Shown here: positions 12,103-24,062 of the stretch, piece after piece | Position numbering within the stretch: the first letter of the stretch is position 1 | Layout of the letters: the number at the start of each line of letters is the position of its first letter | Assembly: GCF_018143015.1 (NCBI RefSeq) | Contig: NC_054756.1 | Span: 29,405,440-29,469,439, forward strand | Length of the DNA stretch: 64,000 bases | Reading direction: 5' to 3' | DNA from: Lytechinus variegatus | Lineage: Eukaryota; Echinodermata; Echinoidea; Temnopleuroida; Toxopneustidae | Notes under the pieces: model-generated | What the model saw: the letters and a program-made list of their open reading frames with translations, nothing else | Told to the model about the DNA's origin: nothing | Databases searched by the model: none | Made by a program: the position numbers and the translations under genes

Positions 12103-12199
12103 CTGTACCGCATCATTCCAATGCTGACAGTAGGCCTAGTTATCATCATGATTTCTTTTTTAATCATTTAATATTATCTTAATAATAATAATATAATAT

Positions 12200-12437
12200 A
12201 GGGTATTTATATTGCGCACATATCCACCTTGATAGGTGCTCAAGGCGCTCCTATATTACCCGGCTAAGCTAGGCGTTCATAGCGCGCACAGCTTTTTAAG
12301 GAATTACTTCCTACCGGTACCCATAACTCACCTGGGTTGAGTGCAGCACATTGTGGATCAGTTTCTTGCTGAAGGAAATTGCACCATGGCTGGGATTCGA
12401 ACCCACGACCCTTTATTCAAAGTCCGAAGACTCTTCT
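12200..12437 (-). repeat. tRNA-derived SINE (tail type B)
   Basis: Read on the minus strand, a tRNA-like head with B-box GGGTTCGAATCCC is followed by the shared body and a tail GGTGGATATGTGCGCAATAT that ends in ATT repeats. It lies in the loop of the TU-like element. Confidence 0.8.
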
Positions 12438-13299
12438 ATTATTTTCAAGATATAATTAAGATGTTATTTCGCCACCCCGCTCGGATACGCAATTAATTTG
12501 TGTTAGACAAAATGGCTATTTGACCAATTGGCAATTAGAATAAATGACTATTGGAAGATTTAGGAATTGGACTAAATGGTTATTAGACGATTTGGTTGTT
12601 AGACGAACTGATTATTAGACCTAATGGGTGGTGAACGAAATGATAATTAGACGAAATTGCAATTGGACGAGGACAAGAAGACGATTTGGATATTGGATCA
12701 ACTAATATTAGCCGACATGGCTATTGGACTAACTAAACATTGGACGAACTGATTAATGGACGAGTTATCATTAGCCTAAATCGAACTTTTAGATTGAATA
12801 GGTGGTAGACGAAATTTTTTTAGACGAAATGGTTATCGACGAACTGATGTTTAGACGAAATGGTGACAGGACGGAAATCATATATATGATCACAAAATAG
12901 AATATTCCTTCTTAATAATGGCTTATTGAAAAATGTTCACACTAGCTTTGAGTTTGCCACTGCTGGGATGGAATATAAGCACTGGATGAGTTCTCATATG
13001 AATAATCGGTATTTGTACCACATAGAGGGTACGATCACTTTCTTCAAACGGCATACGCTTTGTTAGTCCTCTGTTGAGTGAAGAAGCCCCAATTATAATT
13101 GTCCCTCGCTACCCACTTATTCTAAGCCCATGTAGGCATTAGCGGCGGAGGCATCAATTTTTTTCACCTATAAAATTACATTTCCCATTCTGCTGCTAAA
13201 GGCTTATTTTTTATATTATTTTTTTTACAAACAAAATTAGATATTTGATAAGGCAGGCGCGTGTATCCAGGGCTAGACATGATTTTGGTGCCCCTGTGT

Positions 13300-13720
13300 A
13301 CTTTCAGAACCCCCCCCCATAAACATGAATCATGAACAGGATGTGAAAAATTTTGATATTCCAACACTAAACCGGACATTCTAAACACTTTTTTAACCAC
13401 GAACAGGATGGGTATCTATCTAAACAATTGACGCATGCATGAAGCGCGAGCTGAAAAATGTTGATATTCATACCCAAAACTTATGATAGGCCCTAATAAT
13501 CACTTTTGTTAATCATGAACAGGATGTGTGTCTATCTAAACAATTGATGTGAGCGCGTAGCGCGAGCTGAAAATTGTTGATATTCCACCCCAAAATTGAA
13601 CATTGGGAACACTTTTGGTAAATATGAAGAGGATGGGTATTTATCCAAACAATTAATGCGAGCGTGAAGCGCAAGTTTAAAAATGTGATGTTCCTTCCCA
13701 AAACAGCTTTCCACTCCTTA
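13300..13720. repeat. Minisatellite, unit about 115 bp, at least three copies
   Basis: The blocks AACAGGATGGGTATCTATCT, AAACAATTGA and GCGTAGCGCGAGCTGAAAA recur in order three times with divergence, separated by CCCAAAA-containing spacers. Confidence 0.75.
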
Positions 13721-13774
13721 TGTTTACAGTCCTTTGAAGGACTACACTCATTTCGAAAAGAATACTCTTCTTTC

Positions 13775-13876
13775 AAACCTCCACTTTCTCGCCTTTCAAT
13801 TTACCTCATTTTCTATCCATGTTTCTTATCTCAGTTCTTCCAAGACTTTACACGTGGTGTACCGTAAACATCTTCC
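13775..13876. mobile_element. Single arm of the 1941-2203 MITE family
   Basis: It carries CACTTTCTCGCCT, TTTCTATCCATG and CACGTGGTGTACCGTAAAC in the same order as the right arm of the element at 1941-2203. The partner arm is missing. Confidence 0.65.
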
Positions 13877-14578
13877 GCGAGAGTTAGACTAAGCTAAATC
13901 TGACTTTGGAATACGGGTCTAGATAATTTATTTTATGAAAAAATGATTAATCAAAAATGATAAGTATATCATAATTCAAGAATATACATGTCATCATGAG
14001 ATCGTTAGCCCAAAGGTTAGGGTTATTCAGATTCACTCTTGTTATCATAATGCGTCTCTCCTCGAAGTATTTAATACAAATTAAAATACATATTCAATCG
14101 TCTTAACAGTTTACCATTTACCAAAGCTTTAGATGGTTAGAAAATTGAATCATCTGAAACTTTTCATTCTTACCATTTTGTACTTGCACTCGATATGGAA
14201 TATAACCCATGGTTACGGCAAACCGAACTATGATGGATCCTAAATGTCTTGTAAACAAACATGCATTGAACTGATGCTGTCTATCATGTTACAATTCCTG
14301 CTTTTATAATGTATAGACCTATGTTTCTCTTCATCAAAATAGTTTTGGAATTCATATACATTATTCTTATGTAAATGAAAATTAATTGTGTTTATAGTTT
14401 ATATCAGCTTTAATGCCCTAAATTAATTGGTATACACCAAAGTCGTTCTTCATTTAAAATGCATGAACTTGCACATGTCTCCTCATCAAACATATACATG
14501 TCTTGATATCATAATAAGAAAATGCATACCAAACAAAATACTTTCGAAAAGTATGCTGCCGTATGCATGGTAATGATG
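13877..14578. other. 3' flank of the TRIM-like gene
   Basis: This AT-rich stretch lies beyond the stop of the minus-strand TRIM-like gene and probably includes its 3' UTR. No further feature is recognised. Confidence 0.4.
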
Positions 14579-16819
14579 TCAGAGTCCTAGATCATTTGCC
14601 AGATCAAATATGCTTGGTTGCCGCTGGTAGATAGATATAAAGGAGCCGTCGCAAACAGCAAGTTTAAAAGGCGACAGCGATGTAAGTCTCAACCAATGAG
14701 CATCTGATATATTCCTGGCAATTCTGCAATCTCTTGAGACTGTTTCCAGAAATGTTCCATCAAGGGCGTATTTATCGATGGATGCCTTACTCTCGTGCCC
14801 TAAAGCCGAAACATTTGCAACGTAGACATGCTCGTTGACATCACAGGTGGAATAGGCAAACTGTCCTCTGCCAGCCTTGAAGATCTCAGTTGTAGCATTT
14901 GTGGTTAGGTCTAGAACCTTGATACCGGTCTTGTCTTTCATCACGACCTTTCCTGATGTGGTGACGTCAATCTGCTGAGGTCGACAACCGCCCATCGAGA
15001 TACTCCTCAGAGGGTTTCCTCCACTCTGCTGGAACTGATGGATTTTACCATGTTCAGCGTACCCTAAGAATATCCGTCCATCAATACTTGCTGACATGGA
15101 TACATGCTCCACGGATGAAGGAGCAGCAAACTTAGCCAGTCGTTCCTTTCCATCAGGTGTCACTTCTGTGATCTCACCAAACATGGGGTACACGATGATC
15201 GTGCCGTCCAACGTCGGTGCCAGGTCTACCAACTTCACTTCTTCAAGGATTCTGGAAAGTGGCCCATCTTGCTTTCCCATGGTGGTGAAGATATCAATAC
15301 CACCTGTTTCATACCCTACTGCCAACCGTCCATCCCGTAGGGATACCATACCCTGCATGCAGCCTCGTTTGTCAAATGGGATAGGAAGTTGACGGGACAA
15401 TTTCCATTCAGTGTTCTCCTGGAGTCGTCCAACCACAAGTTCTGTACTCTTGTTACCAGAAAACCTAACTGACAGATCTTCTATCCTATCAATAGCCCCT
15501 CCGCTTGCACATATACCACTTGCCTTCTTCATCTTCTTACAGATAGCTCTTGATGTGTTCACGACATCGACATCATCCCCTTGGTGTTTGACAATTTTTG
15601 CGATGTGTCTTCCTGTTCTCATCTCCTTTTCAAGATTCTTAAGCACATCAATGTTGGAGGCCCTTCGGAGTCGTGTTACCTGATCTAAAAGCAGATCAGT
15701 ATCCTTCTCGATTTGCGCAATCATAGCCTGGGCATTGGCCTTTATCTGATCTTCCATTAAGTTCAGTTGGTTAGCTAATGCATTATTGTCAAATATGCGT
15801 TGGGACCCTAATGTCTTTTGTGCTTTGCCTACTGTTTTCAGTCCTTCGGTTGCGGCTTGAATCATTGTGATTAGCTTACACCTTAGAAGATCTGCTTGAG
15901 CTTGGAGGTCATCAGTTTCATGCTCATGATGCCCTTCCTCTTCACACCTTTGACAAATGGCCATCTTGCATGTCAAGCAGTAAACTGTTAAAAGTAAAGC
16001 AGAATGCACTGAACAACGTCTCTCCATCTTGATGTTCATGTTCATGGGTTCAATCTTTGAATCACTATCCGACAATGCATATCCAGAGGATGTTCCACCA
16101 GATGTAACATCTTCTGCTGCAGAAGATTTGGTAGTTACTGTATTTCCTTCACTGCTGATTGCTAAACTCGCATTTATATCTGAATCATAGCTTGTTTGTC
16201 GTATCTGGATTTGATTTGGCACGACTGGAGATTTACACTGAAACCCAGATGACCTCAAAGATCTTATTGAACCACAAGAAGTAGCAGCTGATACTAGTGG
16301 GTCTCCATGATCAGAAAGTGATGACGCTATCAAATCATCCAACGATTTTCCCCTTGAAGATATCGACGACTGGCTACCTACAGAAGTGACAAAGCTTGGA
16401 AGATCACTTGAATCAATCGAAGTGATACCTGAAGATGCTATCGTCGAGAACTGTTGAAAATTATCTTCAGACCCTGACAATCTTTCAGTCAGTCTGTCTT
16501 GGTTGATCAGACCTAGACTGTGTAAACTCTCCAGTAACCGTGTAACGGATGATTTGGTAGTGAGTTTGGACAAACTCTCAGAACCATCAACTAAAGTAAC
16601 AGTGTTGCAAGATGGGCAACATAGACTCAGTTTCTGACTGGGATCATCACGACTTAGTTCAAGATCTGAAACCTTCTTTTCGATGCACTCAAAACAGAAG
16701 AGATGGAAGCAGTTCAGAGACTTCGGATTGGAGAGAAGGTTGTTACATATTTGACATTGGAGCTCATCTTTGAACCATCTTAGTATATCCAACTCGTCTG
16801 ACGTCGGAGATGACATCAT
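14579..16819 (-). CDS. TRIM-type RING / B-box / coiled-coil protein
   Basis: This is a likely E3 ubiquitin ligase of the TRIM class. The open frame is 804 codons from 16993. The start at 16819 (MMSSPTSDEL, 746 residues) is preferred because a good acceptor (CCAATGCAG) lies just upstream and the RING begins 21 residues after it. Numbered in the 804-residue frame, the RING is at 80-129 (CQIC, CFHLFC, C, CPSC). A serine-rich linker covers 180-315. A B-box is at 327-361 (CSVH, C..C, CQRC, HHEH), followed by a predicted coiled coil at about 365-480. A C-terminal region (540-800) is rich in short beta-like repeats, such as DGRLAVGYETGGIDIF and DGRIFLGYAEHGKIHQF, resembling an NHL-type or other propeller. 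The whole coding part is one exon. Substrate and orthology are unknown; expanded TRIM families are common in echinoderms. Confidence 0.88.
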   Translation of the reverse strand: MMSSPTSDELDILRWFKDELQCQICNNLLSNPKSLNCFHLFCFECIEKKVSDLELSRDDPSQKLSLCCPSCNTVTLVDGSESLSKLTTKSSVTRLLESLHSLGLINQDRLTERLSGSEDNFQQFSTIASSGITSIDSSDLPSFVTSVGSQSSISSRGKSLDDLIASSLSDHGDPLVSAATSCGSIRSLRSSGFQCKSPVVPNQIQIRQTSYDSDINASLAISSEGNTVTTKSSAAEDVTSGGTSSGYALSDSDSKIEPMNMNIKMERRCSVHSALLLTVYCLTCKMAICQRCEEEGHHEHETDDLQAQADLLRCKLITMIQAATEGLKTVGKAQKTLGSQRIFDNNALANQLNLMEDQIKANAQAMIAQIEKDTDLLLDQVTRLRRASNIDVLKNLEKEMRTGRHIAKIVKHQGDDVDVVNTSRAICKKMKKASGICASGGAIDRIEDLSVRFSGNKSTELVVGRLQENTEWKLSRQLPIPFDKRGCMQGMVSLRDGRLAVGYETGGIDIFTTMGKQDGPLSRILEEVKLVDLAPTLDGTIIVYPMFGEITEVTPDGKERLAKFAAPSSVEHVSMSASIDGRIFLGYAEHGKIHQFQQSGGNPLRSISMGGCRPQQIDVTTSGKVVMKDKTGIKVLDLTTNATTEIFKAGRGQFAYSTCDVNEHVYVANVSALGHESKASIDKYALDGTFLETVSRDCRIARNISDAHWLRLTSLSPFKLAVCDGSFISIYQRQPSIFDLANDLGL

Positions 16820-17261
16820 AATACTCTTGGCGGCTGACAGAGACTCTGCATTGGCAAGATGAAAAAGTGAACAAACAAAATTTAAAGATTGATTAGTGCG
16901 AGGGCCCAGGTCCAGGAATAAGGGGTGAGATTTGAAATCATAACATAAGAGTAACATTTTGGTGGCAGATAGAGGGCTGTCTGCTATAGTCACTTGTGCG
17001 GGTGTAGCTTTGCTAATTAATTTATTAGAACATCATTGACATCCGCCAATATTCTTGCTAGAATGTAATTCTTCTTCTCTCTCACTCTCTCTCTCTCTCT
17101 CTTTCCTTTGTTTCCACTATCCATTTCGTTAATTCCCTTCTCCTTTCTCTAACCTCTCCCCCTAGGTATGGATCTTCATTCTTGGCAAAGTCCTGATAGT
17201 CTTTTACATGATGGATGCGTAAAAAATGTGTGGATACGAAATTATCGCATTAAGTTCGGAC

Positions 17262-17567
17262 TGGGGTAAGTTGAGCCAGACAACATGGGGCAAGTTGAGC
17301 CATGGTAATTCTTATGGTAACGTATTTGAAAAACAAACAAACTTTAAAAATCCATCGATATGCAGGCTGAAAGGAGTATATTTACATGACTGTTCTTTTC
17401 CTTTTAGAGGATTGTTAGTACTTATAGAGTATAAGCAAGTGAAAAGACTATGAATAAAAAATGATATGCTGGTCCTTCCCCCATACATTTTGTATATAGT
17501 TTTCTGTGGCTCAACTTACCCCAGAAGATGGCTCAAACTTACCGCGCAGATGGGGCAAGTTGAGCCA
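17262..17567. repeat. Inverted-repeat cluster of a 17-bp motif
   Basis: The motif TGGGGYAAGTTGAGCCA occurs forward at 17262, 17286 and 17551, and reversed at 17509 with a decayed reversed copy at about 17530. It is probably a MITE or what remains of one. It lies 0.4 kb upstream of the TRIM-like coding exon. Confidence 0.6.
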
Positions 17568-18840
17568 TTTGACATCTCTTTTTTCAAAGGTGACAATGAC
17601 TTTTAGTGTGGGAGTAGAAAGTTATATATAGGAAAAAAATATATCAAAAGAATTAGATTTTAAGACAAGTACTTATTTGTACAAGATTATTAATAATATC
17701 AATTCGAACATGCAAACAGCAAAAAGTGTCACAACTTTCCCCGCCTTCCCCTAATATGTTTACTCTGTCCATTAAGAATCGATGAGTGTATTACTACATG
17801 AATGAGCGCCTGCGAGTGCGCATGCATGAGGAATTTTTCTTAATTCTTACCAAATAAACTGCGATTGATCAGTGATCCCTTGCATTTATCGTCGTAGTCG
17901 GACTATCTGTCTTTGCCTGATCTACTCTAATAATCCTCCTGCAAGTAGATTGAATAGCTGTGCAATATTGAAGTCGACGTCCACAAAATCATGAGAACAG
18001 GCTGGGGGCATGCACGCTGATACGGTCATGTTTGGATGTTTGGAGATGAATCGCGAAACGAGATTGTCGACTGGGGAATCCCCAAAGCCGTCCGTGGACG
18101 CATGCGCAATGGACTGGGGATCCCAGTGACCATGACTCAGAGGGGATTTCCCGTTTCTCGTTTGCAGACTGCAGTCCCTGGAGAAGATCACGTAAAATAT
18201 ACAAGGAGATGATCGCAAGGATGTGTATCTCACGGAACATTCGCAGGCACTAGTTTCCCTACCTGCATGTGCCTATCAAGCCTACTGTTAGAAGGATGGG
18301 ATGAAGCTACAGGGGGGGGATGAGATATAATGAAAAAAATGTCAATGTACAAAATGTTTATACCCAAAAAAGTAGTAATTGATGACGATTACTGCAGAAA
18401 TAGGTACTCACATTTGAAAATTACAAATGTCAATATGTTAATGAACCTTTTTTTTGGGGGGGGTGGGTCTATATGCCAAGGTTTTTCCAGGTAGGGCTTA
18501 CGCCAAAGTGGGGAAGGGTATAGGAAGATCATGGTTACGTTTAGTACGAGTTCGAATCCCTCCCCTTCCCCCTGCCCCCCCCCCACCTCTCTCTCTGTCT
18601 CTTCCTCCGGCCTCTGATCCCCCCCCCCTATACCCCGGTCTTCTCTCTTTCTTTCTACCCCCCCCCCTCGCCCCCATCTCCCTATATCACCCTCTTTCTC
18701 TTCAAACCCCTCACTACTCATCCCTCCCTCCCCTCCCCCTGGATTTACTTTCCTCTCATTATTCCTCTCTACTTCCTTCTCAAATCAACCTTCTACAACT
18801 GCGCCTTCTACAACTACAACTGCGCAACGAGATCATGACA
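17568..18840. other. Intergenic with CT/poly-C low complexity
   Basis: 17920-18240 is balanced in base composition and could hold a 5' exon of the TRIM-like gene, but nothing is recognised. 18540-18780 is C/T-rich with several C runs. A TTCGAATCCC match at 18550 is not part of a recognisable tRNA. Confidence 0.35.
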
Positions 18841-18847
18841 CATCGAT

Positions 18848-19224
18848 TTGCTCTGCGCACACAACTCACCCGGAGACCTAACAGACGACAGCCATACGAA
18901 GCGATCACTTCTATCGAGCAATCGTTTACAACCAATGCATCGATTAGCTAGGCGCTCACTTATTGCCCCTCCTGATGCTCTCCAACTTGTAGTTGAGATT
19001 TATTTTCGGAATTTGCCAAGAGCAGAAGTCGACGAGATATATAACTGTAGCTATATACTGAATTCCGTTTCTACCTCTCGATTGTAAGTACGAATTCACA
19101 AGTCATATTAATAATGTTTTAATTTATATCTTTGTTCATTTTTCCTTTATATGTTGCACTTACATTTTTTAGGACTTCAAGACCTGACTCTGAGTACGTC
19201 AGACAAAAGGAGGACAAAAGATAA
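18848..19224 (+). CDS. Weak candidate for a two-exon small protein
   Basis: An ATG at 18848 opens a frame that reaches a strong donor (GTAAGTA) at 19084. A clean acceptor (TTTTTTAG) ends at 19172, and joining 18848-19083 to 19173-19224 keeps the frame for 16 more codons. The product of about 95 residues contains IYFRNLPRAEVDEIYNCSY and resembles nothing I know. It could equally be a non-coding exon or chance. Confidence 0.18.
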
Positions 19225-19452
19225 GATCGTTTCTTTATAACAATTTCTGGTTTATCTCTCTTATGTTTTCTTTAATTTTCATTATAACTGTGAAGGTATT
19301 TCTAATTCATCATATTTTATTTCAACATTGGATTGTTATTCGTCACTTTATGCCCCATCATAACAAGATTGCATATCATTCTATATCAAATCATGGATAT
19401 GCAATCCCTGATCAAATTTAACGATTTCTTAACCCACTTACCCTGTTAACTA

Positions 19453-19680
19453 CACTCTAAAAAATGAAGTGCTAATTTAGCTCTTAAAGAGCGTGTATAG
19501 TGACTGCACTTCGGAGTGCTGATTTGTCTAGTTCAAAATCTTAAAGAGCGTATATAGCGACTGCACTTCGGAGTGCTGATTTGTCTAGTTCAAATTGGGA
19601 ACTAGACAAATCAGCACTCCGAAGTGCAGTCACTATACACGCTCTTTAAGAGCTAAATTAGCACTTCATTTTTTAGAGTG
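19453..19680. mobile_element. Palindromic MITE with CACTCTAAAAA ends, TA target duplication
   Basis: This near-perfect 228-bp palindrome begins CACTCTAAAAAATGAAGTGC and ends with its complement, with TA on each side. A block of about 60 bp (TTAAAGAGCGTGTATAG... to GTCTAGTTC) is duplicated in the left arm only. Confidence 0.85.
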
Positions 19681-19997
19681 TACTGAATCCTGTGATCCCA
19701 AAGCGGGTTTGTATACTGGAGCACCCATAGTAGGCATTTTGGTTATATTTCGGAGAGAGCATGCAACACAGAGAATGGCTGTATTAAAATTGCTTCAATT
19801 CATATAGAGTGACCCGCATCATGTACAGCTGGATAATCATGATTTATCATTATAATACTCCCTAAAATATCATTGTTCTATAGGCTACACGAAGCAATTT
19901 TTTCACAGTGATGGAAATTGTTTATTCGCTGCATTCGACTGTTTCCCAACCAGTTCCCAATGAAATCGTGTAGACTTCAGCGATAGCTTGTTTTACC

Positions 19998-20226
19998 ACT
20001 GTTAAAATAGTTGGGGAAAAAGTGCCAAACCTTTAACCAACCTTGGGCAACATACTATCCACTCAACTATTGGTCAACATCTGTCAAAGTTGGGTAATAA
20101 AAACTAATATTTGGTTCGTGAATTTGCTCAATTGGATCATAATTACCCAGAATATATATGTTTTGTTTTACCAACATACATTACCCAACGCAGTGGATAG
20201 TATGTTACCCAACATTTTTAAGTGTG
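19998..20226. mobile_element. Palindromic MITE with TTGGGTAA motifs
   Basis: Inverted segments CAACATACTATCCACT (about 20048) and AGTGGATAGTATGTTACCC (about 20190) lie inside decayed ends of CACTGTTAAAAT / TTTTTAAGTGTG type. It belongs to the loose group with CACTCTAAAAA termini. Confidence 0.6.
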
Positions 20227-20547
20227 TAGATTATAACTAACTGAACTAATGAATCAACATCATGATCATCGCATAGGTAATTTTGTGTTAGAAATTTATT
20301 TTATTTTCGTATTCTGTCTGTATGAATAATGGATGTATCATGAGATAATAATAGTTACCCCTAAGACTCCCAAACCGGATGGGATGTGACTTCAGGTCCC
20401 CTGGGAGAAGGGGTTAAGTCATCTCATTTCCATCCAGGGGGAGGGGGAATAGGGAAGCAGGAAAAGCATTGAATACACACACACTCTATTTTCGTTTGTA
20501 TATACACTCTAAAAATTGACACAGTTGAAAGGGATTTATCTCTTTAA

Positions 20548-21148
20548 AGAACAAGTCCACCCCAAAAAAAACTTGATTTGGATAAAAAGAGAAAAATTCA
20601 ACAAGCTTAACACTGAAAATTTCATCAAAATCGGATGTAAAATAAGAAAGTTATGACATTTCAAAGTTTCGCTTTATTTCACAAAAACAGTTATATGAAC
20701 GAGCCAGCTACATCCAAATGAGAGAGTCGATGATGTCATTCACTCACTATTTCTTTTGTTTTTTATTGTTTAAATATGAAATATTTTTATTTTCTCGTCA
20801 TTATCATGTGAAATGAAGTTTCATTCCTCCCTGAACACGTGGAATTCCATTATTTTAACATTTTGTGCTTCATGCAAGGAGGTCCTAATCCTCAAATTCG
20901 TAAAAATTGAAACATTGTATAATTCAAACAATAAAAACAGAAGAAAAAGTGAGTGAGTGACATCATCAACTCTCTCATTTGGATGTAACTGGCTCGTTCA
21001 TAAAACTATTTTGTTAAAAATAAGCGAAACTTTGAAATGTCATAACTTTCTTATTTTACATCCGTTTTTGATGAAATTTTCAGCATTGTGCTTGTCTGAT
21101 TTTTCTCTATTGATTCAAATCAACATTTTTCTGGGGTGGACTTGACCT
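20548..21148. mobile_element. MITE, 601 bp, TTAA target duplication (AAGTCCACCCC family)
   Basis: TTAA flanks both ends (20544-20547, 21149-21152). The termini are AGAACAAGTCCACCCC and the complement-like GGGGTGGACTTGACCT. Long arms share CGAAACTTTGAAATGTCATA and CTCTCATTTGGATGTAACTG inverted. TTAA duplications are made by piggyBac and Kolobok transposases. No ORF is present. Confidence 0.85.
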
Positions 21149-21544
21149 TTAAATGTGCCGAGGAGTGACAAAGTTTTTCATGATGTTTGAAAATACCGTC
21201 ATCCTGTCACTCCTTGGCCATTTTCCACCCGTTTTGTAATTTAGAGTGATGAATATTTCATTTTTACAGCTAAATTTAGGAAGCATCTAAAGAACAAAAA
21301 TATGTTGCAACAATATGAATCCAAAATTCATTCAAACAGGAATCGTAACTTTTTTTCATATAATTATTAGAATAAATGAGGATGAATTTTAATATTCCAT
21401 ATTACATGTATATGAAAATACAACATAGATAGTGAGCCTGTATTTTCATGGGTAATTAATTTGCATGGCAATCAGTACGTGCATACCTGTTTTGTGAAAA
21501 TTAAGGGAATACAATAAAGTGCAATGCCATGACTATCTCGTGTA

Positions 21545-21988
21545 CAGTGCGTATCGAAAAAAAGTTTACACTTTGAAAAAGCCCTGGGAGTTAAACAATA
21601 TATACAACATGTGGGTAATTTTTTCACATATATTCTTGGGTTTGGGTCTCATCTATCCAATGAAAGTAAAAGTTTTGACAGAATGTTACACTTGAGTGAG
21701 CACTGTCCATTTTTGTAAAGCTTGCAGAAATCTGTTTGCGCAAAAATTATCATTTTCACGCTGTATCAAGGGAAAAGGGAGAAATCAAACTTATATACCC
21801 TATATTTCTCGTACATTTCAAAAGTAAGTGGTGCTCACTCAAGCGGAAATACTTTTCGACAGTTACATCGTCATTTGCTTAAATGGATCTGTACCAATGT
21901 TAAAATGTGATAAAATCTTCAGGATATTACAAATGTATAATTTTACAGGATTTTTTCTAAGTGTAAACTTTTTTTTTTATACGCACTG
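21545..21988. mobile_element. MITE, 444 bp, TA target duplication (CAGTGCGTATC family, short form)
   Basis: The ends are CAGTGCGTATCGAAAAAAAG and the inverted ATACGCACTG, with TA on each side. The termini and target duplication are of Tc1/mariner type. It matches both ends of the 982-bp copy at 51193-52174 and lacks the middle. Confidence 0.85.
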
Positions 21989-24062
21989 TATAGGGCAATG
22001 TTCATGATGTTGATGACAGTTTTGTACAGTACTAGTTAGGTATTTAGGGTTTTTCCATTAAAATCCACGTTTTGATGGGTAGACTTGCCCTTTGAATAAG
22101 TGGAAATATAGTCCCCTCCATAATTAGAAGAAATTCATTCGTTCTCACCATGTTTTTATGTTTGTTACAGTTGCTTAGATGTGTGATATTCGTCTCGGAA
22201 CATTGATCTGCGAACTATTTTTTTTCTTTCTTTTCTAATTCCTTTTCACTACGTCTTCCTACTTTTTCAGACTTTCAAACTAATATAGGAAGGTATATAT
22301 TCGAATTACGTGCATTGAATAAATATTTGAAAAAAATCACGTTACCAAGATTTATTCAGTAATGATGATTCATAGCTCTGATTTTCTACGAAAATGGTTT
22401 AGAATCTCAAGTTCAAAATGCCTATAAGCTCACAAAGCCCCCATGATTCACGGCAGAGCAAATAACCGTTGCTTATTAAATCTTCAATTTGCGCCTCCAA
22501 ATCCTTGGGATAATTTTGTATCAATCACCTGAAGACAACGTAGACTAAAAGAACTTGTAAAACATTTAAGAGGCCTTGGAGATTACATGTCTTATCATCT
22601 ACCATGTCTGTGGGGTCACGAGGCCAAAGAAAAGAACGTATAAAGGGATTTGTTTTTAGGATATAGAACGAAGAAAAGATATAAGGGTAAAGAAATGAAA
22701 ATAATAATCCGATAAAGAACAACTTTTAAAGATTGAATTGATAATCAACAAAATAAGCGGGTTCGATTTTCGATGTTGGAAGGGGCGCAACATTAGCATC
22801 GGTGGGTTTGGACTCGGCTTCGTCGGAAGGAGTTATCGCATCTGCAACGGGGACATATTTTTAAAAAAAATGTTTGAAAATGCCGGTCAAATGACAAAGA
22901 CAGCTAAGAGATCTTTGTCGAAAGTTGGTGAACCGGAACGGTTTGGTCCTAAGTTTCGGAGCTGACGAAAAATTGCAAATATGTCGTTTGTCCAGACTCC
23001 AGGGCGAAATAGCATGCTTTTTGATTCACCGTTTTTCGACAAAGACTTCTTGGTCATTCTTTCTCCTAAAGGGCATTTGTCAATACATTTTATGTGTTCT
23101 GGAATCCGCCGTGCGTCGTAAGTCAAGGAATATCTTATAGATGTTCATTAAGTAATTAAGCATGCACTCTAAGATATTGGATAAGAAATTATCCACCTTT
23201 GACCTGATGAATCATTTAGTATACCCAATCGTCAACAGCTGTTTCCATATTTCAACATCTAAAAGAGGTACTAAGTACTGCAAATTAATTAACTCGGAAG
23301 AGTGTGGATTACGAGAATGAATATCTTTGAAAGATCTTCTGTGATAGTTGTTCACATACAATTGATGATTTATGCGTATTACTTTCTTGTAGTCTTTACA
23401 GTCGTGAAACTAAAAAATATTATAGCAGTGATAAACTATATGGTCAAATAATGCACTTCTTAGTAAATCTTGTTTTTATTTATGTTTATAAAAGTAGATT
23501 AGACTGCACATCAGTCATTCAAAGAAAAGTCTAACATGACTTCACGTTGATTGTAATGAAAGAATAAAAACTCAACTTTAATTATATTAAAAAGATGAAT
23601 AAATAAGTGCAATACGTCTATCCAGAATATTTTACGTTGTTTCTATCTTCATTGTATTATTATTGATTAATATGATTATCCTATTGTTTAGTGTCTACCG
23701 TAAATAAAAATACTTATCAGTCGATATAATTGCTTACGTCTAGGACCAACCTTTTAACGTCACCATCCGAAAGACGTGTCCAGGCCTCGGACCTCTGCAT
23801 TAACATAAACTGAATTGAATTGAATTTAACTTGATTATTTTGGACCCCCATAGCTTGAACAGCAGATGCACGCCACAACGCCCGGCCTTTATTACTTTGT
23901 GTAATCATTTGTAATAATTTGTTTGGTTATCATAATCTTTGTAATGTCCTATGTTGCCAAATTGAACGGACCATGCCCTCTAAATTTTACATTTCAAAAG
24001 GAAAGCACAAATCTCATTTCTGCAGTAGCATCATCTACTAATCAAAATCAAATCGACTGAAC
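21989..24062. other. Intergenic; inverted-repeat remnant about 22755-23115
   Basis: No gene is seen. 22870-22990 is the reverse complement of sequence at 36935-37025 (GCAATTTTTCGTCAGCTCCG and following), so both belong to one repeat family. A GAATCCGCCG / GGAATGCGTCC end is also shared. The remainder is AT-rich. Confidence 0.45.

Larger units (their letters stand above)
10194..12880. mobile_element. TU-like foldback element with degenerate ~16-bp subrepeat arms
   Basis: The left arm (about 10205-10600) is a run of variants of CCATTTGGTCTAATAG. The right arm (about 12490-12875) is a run of the reverse complement (CTATTAGACGAAATGG-like). The ends, GATCCCGTCCTACG and CAGGACGGAAATC, are inverted. 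This fits the sea urchin TU foldback elements, whose outer arms consist of short tandem repeats. The loop contains an 810-bp palindrome and a SINE; no transposase is recognised. Treating the two arms as one element is inference, supported by the adjacent arms at 33035-33430. Confidence 0.6.

Noticed and set aside
15096-15683. Plus-strand frames of 98 and 90 codons
   Set aside because: They are antisense shadows of the TRIM-like coding exon.
18540-18565. TTCGAATCCC near a C-rich tract as a tRNA gene
   Set aside because: No cloverleaf can be made; only a B-box-like word is present.
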